Source: Leptasterias polaris (Eukaryota > Echinodermata > Asteroidea > Forcipulatida > Asteriidae). From it: a stretch of 64,000 nt of DNA. Numbering within the stretch: position 1 is the first letter of the stretch; each line of letters begins with the position of its first letter. The stretch is taken from the NCBI GenBank assembly GCA_037783415.1, contig JAZGTN010000232.1, forward strand, positions 186,001-250,000, read 5' to 3'. A model generated the notes under the pieces. It was not told where the DNA came from, searched no databases, and saw only the letters and a program-made list of their open reading frames with translations. Made by a program: the position numbers and the translations under genes. This document shows, piece after piece, positions 10,101-19,558 of this stretch.

Positions 10101-10418
10101 GGATGTACAGATGAAGGCATAGAACCACATCCACCGGACGTTGCAGGTGGAAACGGGAACGCAGGGGGAACCCCTGACAGGCGTAGCGAGTATGCACCTA
10201 CTACTCCAGATGCCAACGAAGATCCAGGGAATGGGCCAAAACCGGCAGGGGACTCGACTCCAAGTCAGCAAGAAGATGAGGATCGTCATGAGTCCGATCC
10301 TTTCGAATTAGAACATGGAGCAGACGCAGTTGGAAACGGCGACGCAACCGCAAGCGATCCGCCACCCCTTAGGCGCAACCGAAAACCCCCAGACAAATAT
10401 GGTGAGTGGTGTGTCTAA
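7083..10418 (+). CDS. pol: Pol: reverse transcriptase, RNase H and integrase
   Basis: 1111 codons from an ATG at 7083 to TAA at 10416-10418. The frame itself opens at 7080. Reverse transcriptase spans about residues 60-300 and keeps LDLASGYWQVPM, FEVMPFGLCNAPSTFERLMD and the catalytic YLDD at 222-225. RNase H starts at DTDASDYGLGAVLSQ (D369) and includes the KEMLAVVYFIKYFRPYL block and RTDHGALTW. Integrase has an HHCC finger (H652, H659, C689, C692) and the D,D-35-E triad (D721, D781, E817), followed by a GPY-type module (LQPKYDGPYLI). All key residues are present, so the enzyme looks active. Pol lies +1 relative to pro, so its expression needs a shift, reinitiation or an unnoticed indel. The acidic, proline-rich tail ends just before a candidate mini-intron. 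Confidence 0.95.
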   Translation: MKETKPCKDFELPSHLQDLYDRSSGTLNDQECEQLKGLLLKYREQYSSGEGDLGRTELVRHKIETGNAVPVRQRPRRLPLHQKEVAETEIKSMLRRGVIKPATGPWASPIVLVRKKNGRVRFCVDYRRLNEITQKDAYPIPRIDDTIDTLAGARFFSTLDLASGYWQVPMEEGHKEKTAFATPSGLYQFEVMPFGLCNAPSTFERLMDRVLRGLQWQVCLVYLDDIIVYSSSFEEHMQRLDLIFRRIKEAGLKLQPKKCHIFQEEVAYLGHIVSSEGVKTDPAKVRQVRDWPTPTTARDVRSFLGLASYYRRFVASFAGLARPLHRLTEAGRLFHWTEECQQAFQELKSRLISSPVLAYPSATLMFVLDTDASDYGLGAVLSQQQEGTERVIAYASRSLSKAERNYCVTRKEMLAVVYFIKYFRPYLYGQKFLLRTDHGALTWLFRFKEPMGQVARWLQLLAEYDFTIQHRPGRQHNNADALSRMPCSQCQYPAGEWSAQPDYGEQHQGSSLEHSKESDKLGQVEKKTEKCDQVFSQGSIATCTASTNSRGTTTTLPNWLDGMSRLELRQKQLEEPVLHTVVTWLESRETRPAWRDISSEGPWLKTLWGAWKQLSIKEGVLYRRWEDDTGQNIRYLLIVPRAMQGEILSQLHNSPTGGHLGMKKLLERAKQRFYWQGMRTSVKNWVRRCLECARQKMPTKTKRAPLQQQISGIPFERVAIDITGPFPETDNGNRYIVVVSDYFTKWTEAYSVATITADVVASVLVNEFISRFGVPRLLHSDQGRQFESDLFKQMCALLGIDKTRTTPYHPQSDGQVERFNRTLKVMLASYVAENQKDWDLHVPHVMMAYRASPQESTGMTPNMLMFGREVQLPVDLICGTQQPGERKGVPEYVLDLERRIEVAHETTRKHLKKAASYQRRHYDHKVTKETYEVGGVVMMRVNARRVGVSPKLQPKYDGPYLITKTLSDVVVRIQKGPRHKPKVVHTNLLKPFHGEVDRSWLQTDVLGCTDEGIEPHPPDVAGGNGNAGGTPDRRSEYAPTTPDANEDPGNGPKPAGDSTPSQQEDEDRHESDPFELEHGADAVGNGDATASDPPPLRRNRKPPDKYGEWCV

Positions 10419-10455
10419 CAGATTTCCTTTTTGCTTTGGTCATTTTTGCATGCAG
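10402..10455 (+). promoter_or_regulatory. Candidate mini-intron or splice acceptor ahead of ORF4
   Basis: A near-consensus donor (ATG|GTGAGT at 10402), a branch-like TCTAAC at about 10414 and a pyrimidine-rich stretch ending TTTTGCATGCAG (AG at 10454-10455) span 54 nt. Removal of these 54 nt would keep the pol frame and add about 49 residues to Pol, not join it to the zinc-finger frame. The acceptor alone could serve an upstream donor to make an ORF4 subgenomic mRNA. Confidence 0.45.
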
Positions 10456-10456
10456 G

Positions 10457-11050
10457 CCGAAGGAGGTCCGCAACCGAAGCCGGTCACCTAGACGGAAGAG
10501 CCCTCCCCATGGAAGGTACACCTGCCTGGAATGTTCTAGGGAGTTTAGCTCACCATCAAACCTCAAGCGACATGTCGACGAGCAACATGGGATGCAGCAG
10601 GTGACGGAACGGCTGCGGTGCCCCCACCAGCACTGTGGGCACTCATTTGTCCGTAAGCATGATCTAGACAGACACTGGAAATCTCATGAGGAAGGGCAAG
10701 GTACATCAAGAGGTTCAGCAGGTAGGTCAATGACCGTGGCCTCCACTCCAGAGCTGCCCCGCACTCCGGGAAGGGGGATGGACCTCCTCAGTCTGCATCC
10801 GGGAAGTGCTGAAAGGAGAGCTATGCTATCAGCCCTATCACCACCCCCAGTGAGACGAAGCATTGAGATGCCATTGGTTATGGACGAGCCCCAATCGACG
10901 CCAACTCTACCAACGATCTGCAAGGAGGCTGCGACCCAGACAGACGGCCGACATATGCACCGTCTTGCCGAGCGAACCATCCAAGAGCTCCTTGACGGGG
11001 AAGGGAGAGTGACGGCGCGAGTCGTCAAAGAACGGTTCTTCTCCGAGTAA
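10457..11050 (+). CDS. ORF4: two-finger C2H2 protein of the gypsy element
   Basis: About 197 codons in a frame -1 to pol, open from 10406. There is no ATG before the first finger, so expression must depend on splicing into the acceptor at 10455 or on a recoding event. A basic stretch rich in Arg and Ser (RNRSRSPRRKSPPHGRY) precedes finger 1 (C-x2-C-x12-H-x4-H) and finger 2 (C-x4-C-x12-H-x3-H). A proline/serine linker follows, then a predicted helical end (LAERTIQELLDGEGRV). The product would probably enter the nucleus and bind nucleic acid. It sits where related elements sometimes carry an envelope gene, but it has no signal peptide or membrane span. The function is unknown. It may be a captured host segment. 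Confidence 0.65.
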   Translation, partial: PKEVRNRSRSPRRKSPPHGRYTCLECSREFSSPSNLKRHVDEQHGMQQVTERLRCPHQHCGHSFVRKHDLDRHWKSHEEGQGTSRGSAGRSMTVASTPELPRTPGRGMDLLSLHPGSAERRAMLSALSPPPVRRSIEMPLVMDEPQSTPTLPTICKEAATQTDGRHMHRLAERTIQELLDGEGRVTARVVKERFFSE

Positions 11051-11505
11051 GCCGAGTTGTCGATCCGATCGCGTCATATTGGTAGTTTTAGGGCTGTAGG
11101 TTTTATAAGTTTTCTTGCAAGTTTTGAAGTTAGATAAAAGTTGTTGTCTAAAGAGTTCGTTTGTTGTTATTTAAAGAAGTAAAGGTTACTCAGGATTTAA
11201 CTGTTTTATATTGTTATTCAAGGAGTTGGAGCCGTTTCATTGACTAAAAGTCGAAAAACAGTCGGAATGGCATTTGTACATTTGTGAGGATAAAACAGAG
11301 TCAGTTTTCACTAATTAAAATTGTTGTTTAATTAAGTATCGCTCTCAAAGTTATAAGTTTGTTTTGCTAATTGGTTTCAACGGGAAGTGGAATTTTATTT
11401 AAATTATAAATTACTTTTGTAAATCTGAAATCAGGGTCGCTTGTGTAAAACATTCGGGGTTAAAAGTGGAGATGTGAGGACACATCCTCTTATAGGAGGG
11501 GGTAG
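11051..11505 (+). other. 3' untranslated part of the gypsy element with polypurine tract
   Basis: About 450 bp of AT-rich non-coding sequence follows ORF4. It ends with AGGAGGGGGTAG at 11494-11505 directly against the right LTR, the expected place and composition for the plus-strand primer. No other gene is visible. Confidence 0.75.
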
Positions 11506-11959
11506 TGTAACGGGCAAGGACGCTGGTGGCGGGCTTGCGGGACACAGAGTTCATCCAGAGTTCGATGAGTCACCGGCTTCCGGACTGGCCTGGGGATCCA
11601 GGCATCGCGCGTCCTTCCGGTCGGCGCACGATGCCTGCGTTCCCGATCTCCCACACTCTCCCTCGCGGGTCAGTGTTCTGTGAGGATTCCTAAACGTAGG
11701 TTCAGTAAAATACACCAGCGACCTGAAAGATTGTGACTGTTAATTCCCGTACCGAACTATGTAAGTTGAATCCTTTTACAATATAAGAAGAGAACAAGGA
11801 GTTACAAAAGAGTGAATTGAACCATAATACTGTGTCCGGGTCTATTTATTTGATTGTTGTTTGTCCTGTTCCGTCCTTGCCATAGGTGGATAATTGTAGT
11901 CTTAATTCTTGCCAACATCCAGAAGAAAGTCCTTAGACCGCGAAACAAAGCGCGTTACA
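11506..11959 (+). repeat. 3' LTR of the gypsy element
   Basis: 454 bp, identical to 3751-4204 by direct reading. It is followed by ATAT, the right copy of the target duplication. Confidence 0.93.
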
Positions 11960-12270
11960 ATATTAAATCAAGAAAATGGTGTATATTTTTATATTTTGTT
12001 GCATATTTCTAATGAACAGTCAATCAAAAAGTGGAGGGGACATCTGATATGCTGTCCCCCCCAGTCTAAAAAGTGGGGGGGACATGTCCCCCCCGTCCCC
12101 CACCCATCGACGCCCCTGCATGGCCCACTGAACCATACATAAATGATCTGGTTCCCCAAGTTTGAATACAAAAATGTACCGCACCCCAAATGAGAACCCG
12201 ACTCCGCACAAGCTAACTGAATAGAACTGAACCATTGACCCCATAAGACTTGTAAAAGTCAACTGGTTAC
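11960..12270. other. Right remnant of the large insertion
   Basis: It contains the pre-insertion continuation of the DNA left of the gypsy element. A hairpin-prone C/G segment (12036-12115, ending ATCGACGCCCCTGCATGG) has a shorter relative near 2040-2095. Homology to the duplicated MYND flank resumes at about 12270 (AATACTACAGGGCCCCTAAG). Confidence 0.55.
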
Positions 12271-14954
12271 AATACTACAGGGCCCCTAAGGGACAGCTTA
12301 AAAAAGAAAAGAGTAACAACATTCTTAAAATGTTTTTCTTTCCTCGAGATAATGCAGTAGATTTAAAATAGTAAGGGCCTACCTTTTCTTGTAATGGAAT
12401 GACCCCACTGTATTTCTCATCGTCCTCTTTTTGTGAATATTCGTTAATAACAAAAGGTACCTCTTTTCAGATAATAGAATGGCCCTAAAAACATAATGTA
12501 AGCTAAAGTCTGCTGATTTCTCATAGAGGGGATTTCCTTTGCTTGTGCACTACAGTGACTTTGCGAACTAACACGGTCGGCCATTTATGGGAGTCAAAAA
12601 AGAAGACTGATTGTTACAAGTGTGGGTTTTTGTTAACCCATCCCATCCCTGAAAAATGTTCGGGAAATTTGTTCAATGTTCGTCAATGTTTTTTAAACCT
12701 TGGTCAAAATATGTGTGCTTGTTTTAAATGGATAATTTTTCCTTTTTTCTTCTACATGTAGTGTTTTTAAATGAAGCTTGGGCCTATATTATCATAGATG
12801 TCCATTGATGTACTTGTATTTGCTGGAAATAAGCCCTATTTTGGGACATTCTTGTATTTTGTTGAACATAAAAAATAAAAATAAATAAACTGATTAATGA
12901 GCTTTCCGTGAATGTCAACATAACAGTTTTAATTGCCAATGTTGAAAGGACAATTTGATTTCTACCAATAGGGGCCTAGGGTTGAAAGACAGATTAAATA
13001 CTAATTCGTATTGTACATTGTATCATTAATATCATGTGGGTATCATTATTATCATAATTTTATGAGGGATTACAATCGTTGCATTTTATTAATTTCTCAT
13101 TTTCAGCTTTCCAATGTAGCTAAATGGTGTCAGTAAGTTACGAATAAAATGAAGAAAAAAGGTAATAATAATTCAAACCAGCTTGGATAGCCCATTTTTA
13201 CAAAAATGTTGCTTCGAATCATTTGCTCTAGGTCTACATGTATATAATATATACAAAATTGATTGCATATGTCTGTGAGGACATAATTATACACATTATG
13301 CAATAGCAAAAACTATGCAGGAGATCGCACAATGCATGTTGGATCACATCATGTGTGGATACTGGTTTTTGACAATTACAAATGTTGTACAAGCATGGTA
13401 TACAGTGAACAAATATTGGCTATTTCGATTGCTAAGGGTAAAATCACACCTCCGGAGATGATCCTCGGCGTGTTTTATAATCGAAGCCTATGGGTATCAA
13501 GGTATAGTACAATGGTTGCTATGGGATAGTACATTGGTTGCTAAGGGATAGTACATCGGTTGCTACGGGTAAAGTGCATTGTTTGCTGAGTGTGTAGTGC
13601 AGGGCGTTCCATGGTTTCTAGTAAAAAATTCAACACATATCCTGTGATGCACTTTAAACCAATCAAATGGCAGAATCTTTGTAAAGAGTGTTATAAACAT
13701 CCATCAGATGGAGGATGGAAATTTAGATCCACAACCTGGGAACAGCGGGTCACCAACAGGCCCATCTGGCTAAAAACATCTATTACCCCCCACCCCCCAT
13801 AAAAAGAAGACTTGCCACAAAAAACACAACAGAGGCAAGCAAGGAAAGCTGCCCTGGTCAGCCCCTGCAAGGGCTGGTCTTTACCCATGATGTCTGTGGT
13901 CGCAACTAACAATTTCAGATTAATCACAGCAGGAAACACAGACCCCAGTTAGATGGGCAAACCACAGTGGGAGGAGATTCTTTGCAAGTAACGACTAACA
14001 CCATCAACTGCATATTAACTGCATATTAACTGCCCGGGTTAAAATTAAGGCAACCCTCACAAAAAAGTTAAAGCTTCCGTTAATTTTTTCTTAATTCTAA
14101 CAGACATTTTTGTGTGTACCTATCCTTGTAATGGAATGAGCCAGCTGATGTGCATTTCTATAGACCATGTGACTTAGATTCGTTTTTGACCATTGTGTGA
14201 AATCAACCAGGCAGTACATGCAATATACCTTATACTTACATGTACAGCATCAATTGTACACAGTATAAAGTGTTAAATTGATAAAATTGAACAGGGGATA
14301 TACATTATAGTGGAACAATACTCTAGTGCATGCAGTGATGATTTACATTTTTTACAACAAGAATACAAAGTTAGCACACCCATGTCTACCATGATTTTAC
14401 TACATGCTTGTACATGTATTTGGGGGTTGTTTGTTTGTGTTTGTTAAAAAACTATTACGGGCAAGAAACAATTCTGACATACATGCACTATTATGTGAGT
14501 GTCAATATTTGGTCCAGAATAAATTTGTTTTTAATTAACTCGGAAGGAAACAAAATTACCTTTTCATTTGTTTACACTCTAATCCCAAAAATTTTCCCTC
14601 ATCAACAGATTCCAGTGTTCCAATGCATGGACATGAGATTGTCGCTCAAGCAATCTTAACGAAACACATTGTTCGGATTGCAGAGAGTAGGGAGGGGTGT
14701 GTGTGGGTGTGGGAATTGGGGTGGTGGCTTTTTACAACATCAGTTGTTTTAGACTGATGCAGGCTCAGAAATCCATCACTGTTTAGCCATGACGAACACA
14801 AATAAAACAATACTGGGGATTGCTCAAACAAAACTTCATTCAGCTTTGCATCACTCCACAACAACGTTTTGGTGATTGAGAACACAACAGTCAATAAACA
14901 TTCCACTTTAGAGGCTGCATAAATAACTCAAATAATTCTCTTCCTCTCCCCCAG
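12271..14954. other. 5' flank of pseudogene copy B, duplicated
   Basis: This matches 17200-20650 ahead of copy C over most of its length, with small indels. It lacks about 575 bp corresponding to 19345-19919, which is the block that carries exon 1 in copy C. The join lies near 14155-14160. A coding-like remnant (LCKECYKHPSDGGWKFRSTT) occurs at about 13675-13735. No intact gene is seen. Confidence 0.6.
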
Positions 14955-16568
14955 TGTTCACAGTGCAATAATTTTGGTACTGTAATAAAGAATGTCAGCT
15001 CCGCAACTAATGGGAAAAACTTAAAAGTTCATGCCTTCACGTCAAAGTAGACATAAAATCACTATCGGCAAATTTTCAAGAGGGCAATACTGGATTATCA
15101 CAAATGAAATTGGTTTTAGATCCACCATTACTATATTGGAAACATCGTTGCTAAAGACTTTCTTCGACTTGACAACAATGAATGGTCAGAAGAAACTCTG
15201 GCTGAGAAGGACACGGTGAGGGATTACCATGTATTGTCTGCTGGTGATGGCGAACAGGTACCAAGGAAAGCTTCACATCACCCTGGATGACTTTGATCCT
15301 TTTGTCATGGCGAGGAATGTCCTGTTTCTCTATATGTTGGTTCGGTTTGCAGACTCTGAGGGAATTGAAAGTAGTCTGACTACCATCTGGTACTCAGTTC
15401 ACATCACAAAGAAAGAGTATGACCTGATCAAGACCAGCTTGGATGAGCTCCAAGAGTGTCCATGATTCCACTAAAGGATTTGTCAGTATTTTGGATGCTG
15501 ATCTTAAAAATCTCAAGTTTGGGAGACGTGGAAATCTCTTGAGTGTCGAAAAGCCAAGGGAGGGTCTATCAATCTCAGTCGACAGAGGAAGGTTCTCTTA
15601 GATAGAGAAGAGGAAGGGGTGTCCATTTATCTTCGTCGCTTATCACCTGAAGATCAAAGGTCAATGTTTGAGTGGTTTGGTCATGGACATTTTCTCCCAT
15701 CTGAGAAAAGTAAATCCAACCTGCCATTTGACAACCCAACAATGACTGGACGAGGGGGTTTGGGTTGCACACCTAATTTCCCTCAGACTAATTGTGCAAA
15801 GTCCCCTAAAGATTTCACTTTTGTGTACTGCATAAAAGCAAGTTCTTTTCCATTCGTAGCATGGGATTGTTTGAGAGTGAGAGAGAGAACACTCATCGAC
15901 CCTGCACATCCCCAATGGTCATGTACCACAACTATGTAACAAACCTACTCCAGCGAGTTAAGCGTCTAACCCTTCAAGGAAGATTTTTCATCCACATCTT
16001 TCTGACAAACTGTCTGACCTTTCCCCACTACCATCGGTTCCTTAAAATGCCGGACTACGACCGCATCTTAACATCAAACCTTTTAGACTACATTGGCCTT
16101 GCTAAGCTGCTCCAAACCTTCAAGCCATTACTGAATCGCGAAAATAGCAAGTCAGTAATTGTTACAGAGACAATCAATTGGATAGATAGAGTACCTGGAG
16201 CTGATGTTAGCAAGATACCAGGAGCAGTGGTGCAATGCATGGTTGCAAACGTTGAAGATACCCAGAAACATAAAGATAACTGTGGATATAATGATTGCAG
16301 AGAATATTTCAACAATATCCCTCTTTTTCTTGTTTATCTTCGAGCTGACATAAGGGGAGGAGGCCTTGGGATACCACTGTCCCTCAAGAAAGTTCAATCT
16401 TTTTCAACTGTGATGAACTACAATGGGATGCAGATGCGTGACTTTCGAAAGGAAGTGAATAGGGTTGTCCCATTTCAGTACCGTGTGACTGCAAGAGACC
16501 TTACCATGATGACTGGCTATGACAGAGCAGTGGAGTGGTATCTGCCACAAGGGGGCGTCCCGACATAG
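14955..16568 (+). pseudogene. MYND/DUF4470 family pseudogene, copy B
   Basis: This corresponds to exon 2 of copy C, from the acceptor CCCCCAG at 14948-14954 to the TAG at 16566-16568. Lesions against copy C include loss of exon 1, a 1-bp deletion in the second MYND finger near 14975, loss of about 38 bp near 15250 that removes the GCGD motif, a 14-bp deletion near 15449, and a 2-bp GA insertion in a GA run near 15885. The frame is therefore split into three main pieces: 15229-15465, 15619-15939 and 15861-16568. The last 230 codons are nearly as well kept as in copies A and C, so decay is recent or the copy was homogenised with its neighbours. No full protein can be made. Confidence 0.88.
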
Positions 16569-19558
16569 GTCTAATATACATCGTAGAGTCTTATTAATAC
16601 TTTTTGGGGTTGAACAAAGGCAAATTGACAAGAGCAGGATTTGAAACAACAACCTCTGGATTAACGTGCCGGCGCTTTACCAATGAGCTATCTAGCCCAT
16701 GTTGTCGGTCTCCCTATTTTACTTAAAAAGGGTGTCGTTCCTAACAATCAACAGCTCCCCAGTGCTCTTTACCAAGTGAGTTTGGAAGTTGAATTTGGGT
16801 GTAATTAAAAATAATAAATCGTCAAGGATTAGGGATGATAATTTTATATAAAAAAACTAATAAAAGCATAAACAGCCTTAAATCCTTATGGCGTACACAG
16901 TGCATGTTGCAGCAGTTCATGCTCAGACACAGTGCATCCAGTGTGACATGCATGTGGTAAGATGCATGTATACTACCTGCACAACTAGTTGTACTTGCAT
17001 ACAGTGAATTGAGCCCTACAGTAGGGTGTGTGTGAGTTCACTGCACTGCTGTTCCACACAAAGAGATCAACAATGAGTAGTAACAATTCAATTCATTACT
17101 TTTCAAACATCTGTTTCCAGAAAAATTTGCTACATGTTGCAAATGATGGGAAATTTGTTACTTTATTTGATTTGTGCATTCCCCTAGTTTAGTAATACTA
17201 CAGAGCCCCTAAGGGACAGCTTAAACAAACTAGTAAAAAATCCTTACAATGTTTCTCTTTCCTCCAAATAATGCAGTAGATTTAAAGGGCATACCTCTTC
17301 TTGAATAATAGAATGACCCACTGTATTTCTCATAATCCTATTTTTTGAAGTGTATTCTTTAATAACAAAAAGTACACCTTTTCAGATAATATAATGGCCC
17401 TAAAAACTTAATTTAATCTAAAGTCTGCTGATTTCTCATAGAGGGGATTTCCCTTACTTGCTCAATACAGCGTTACTGCTAGTATAATGATCTTAAAGGG
17501 AGGGTAAAGGTATTCCGGTCAATAAAGACTGATTGTTACAAGTGTGGCTTTTTTGTCAACCCATCCCATCTATGAAAACGTTCAGGGAATGTTTTACAAC
17601 CTTGGTCAAAATATGCATGCTTGTTTTAAATTGCTAATTTTTTTGGCGGGGGTTAATTACTTAGATAGAGTGTTTTTGGTCTTACATTCTTTTTAAATGT
17701 ATCTCTGTGAAGCACCTTGAGCGTCTTTTAGGCAAACTTTGGTGCTATATAAGTTTTCATTATTAATTTCCCTTTTTTTCTTCAACTGTTTTTAAATGAA
17801 GGTTGGGCCTATCATAGATGTCCATTGATGTACACGCATTTTCTGGAATTAAGGACTTAACAGACCCCAACTTAATGTTGTCAGCCACATTTTGGGGCAT
17901 TCTTGTATTTTGTTAATAATATTAAATAAAAAAAAAAAACTGATCAATTAGCTTTCCATGCAGGTCCAAAATTGTAGTTTTAATTTGCATCATTGTGTTG
18001 ATGAAAGTTGAATGAACTTTTTGATTACATCCAATAGGGTTTTAAAACACAGATTAAATATTGATAAGTATTTTACATTTACATTGTATCATTAATATTA
18101 TGTGGGTATCACTAATATCAAAATTGTATGAGGGATTACAATTGTTGTGTTTTATTTATTGAACATTTGTTTTCCTGTTATTCTTTAGCATAGACCTACT
18201 GTGTTCATATTACTATTTTTACATATTTTCAGCTTTCTATTGGTAGCTAAATGGTGTAAGAAAGTTACAAATAAAATGAAGAAAAGAGGTAATAATAATT
18301 GAAACAAGCTTAGACAGTCCGTTTTTACAAAAATGTTGCTTAAAATCCATACAAATTTTTTCTGCACATTTGCTCTATATACACACAACAAAATGACATG
18401 TACACATTATGCAATAGCAACAAATATGCACGAGATCGCACAATGCTTACTGGGTCACATCAAGTGTAGAGATTCTGGTCTTTGACAATTACCAATGATT
18501 CCCTTTAAGCATGGTGTACAATATACAAATATTGACTATTCCGAGTGCTATGGTTAAAACCACACCTCCTGAGATGATCCTCGGCATGTTCTATAATCGA
18601 AGCCTTTATGTGTCTAGTACATTGGTTGATGGGATAGTACATCGGTTGCTACGGGTAACGTACATTGTTTGCTGAGTGTGTAGTGCAGCGCGTTCACATG
18701 ATTTCTAGTAAAATTTAAGACCACCATGTGATGTGGTTTAAACCATGGAGGTAGGAATAGACTCCATGTTTAAACCAATCAAATGGCAGAATCGTTGTAA
18801 GGACTCCCTTATAAATATCCATCAGATGGTGGCTGGGACATTTAGATCCACAACTTAGGAACAGCAGGTCACCAACCGGCCGGTCTGGCTAAAAAACATC
18901 TGTTAAAAATAAATAATAATAATAATATCTATTATAAAAACACTGTCTGTCATGAAGTTCTGGACAAGTTTGAGTGTGGAAGACTTGCCACAAAAAACAA
19001 CAACAGATGCAAGAAAGAAAAGCCCGCCTACTATGGAGGTCAGCCCCAGCAAGGGCAGGTCTTCACCTGTGATGTCTGTGGTCGCACTGAACTACAATTT
19101 TTTTATTGCCTGTACAGTCATCGCTGGAAATACAGATCCAGTGAGATGAGCAAACCACAGTGAGAGGAGATCCGTTGCAAGCAACGAATGAACACCATCA
19201 ATGTACTGCATTAACTGCCCGGGTTAAAATTAAGACAATACTCACTTTAAAGTTAAAGCTCCTATTAATCTTTTCTTAATTCTAACATACATTTTTGTGT
19301 GTACCTATCCTTGTAATGGAATGAGCCAACTGATTTGCATCTCATGCAGTACTACTGTACAGTTGTATTAATTATTAACCGTTGTATTCTTCCATCAGAA
19401 CACATACGAAAGTTGGCCTTACAGTTCAAGGTACATTTACATGTCCATGTACGTTGGAAAATACATACTGTAGGCATCGTCAGTATTACTTTTAGGCGTG
19501 ACTGGTCATACAAGAACAAATTTTTGTTGTTTAGGCCCAATAATTTTCTCGATCGATC
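16569..19558. other. Spacer between copies B and C, duplicated, no intact gene
   Basis: 16569-17195 repeats the 3' flank of copy A, and 17196 onward repeats 12271 onward. A SINE or LINE tail fragment (AAGCACCTTGAGCGTCTTTT then GGTGCTATATAAG) lies at 17705-17760. A 71-codon open stretch at 18948-19163 contains two CxxC-like pairs (see findings). Nothing else coding is seen. Confidence 0.55.
16627..16698 (-). repeat. tRNA-like dispersed repeat, copy in the copy B 3' flank
   Basis: Same sequence family and same position relative to the stop codon as in copies A and C, so it was carried along by the duplication. It is decayed in the B box (TTGAAACAAC on the plus strand). Confidence 0.65.

Larger units (their letters stand above)
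3751..11959 (+). mobile_element. Complete Ty3/gypsy LTR retrotransposon, 8.2 kb, very recent
   Basis: Two direct LTRs of 454 bp (3751-4204 and 11506-11959) are identical as far as I can read. They begin TGTAAC and end GTTACA. The flanks carry a 4-bp ATAT target duplication at 3747-3750 and 11960-11963, which can also be read as 5-bp AATAT because one A is shared. Inside, in order, are a tRNA-Leu primer site, gag, pro, pol (reverse transcriptase, RNase H, integrase), a fourth zinc-finger ORF and a purine tract next to the right LTR. The order RT-RNase H-integrase and the GPY-type integrase end place it in Ty3/gypsy. I could not assign a clade without a tree. Identical LTRs imply insertion recent enough that no substitutions have accumulated. 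It sits inside older inserted DNA that interrupts the duplicated MYND gene flank. Confidence 0.95.

Noticed and set aside
10406..10456. ORF4 starting at 10406 as its own initiation codon
   Set aside because: The codon there is GTG, not ATG, and eukaryotic initiation at such a site deep in an mRNA is unlikely. Splicing is a better explanation.
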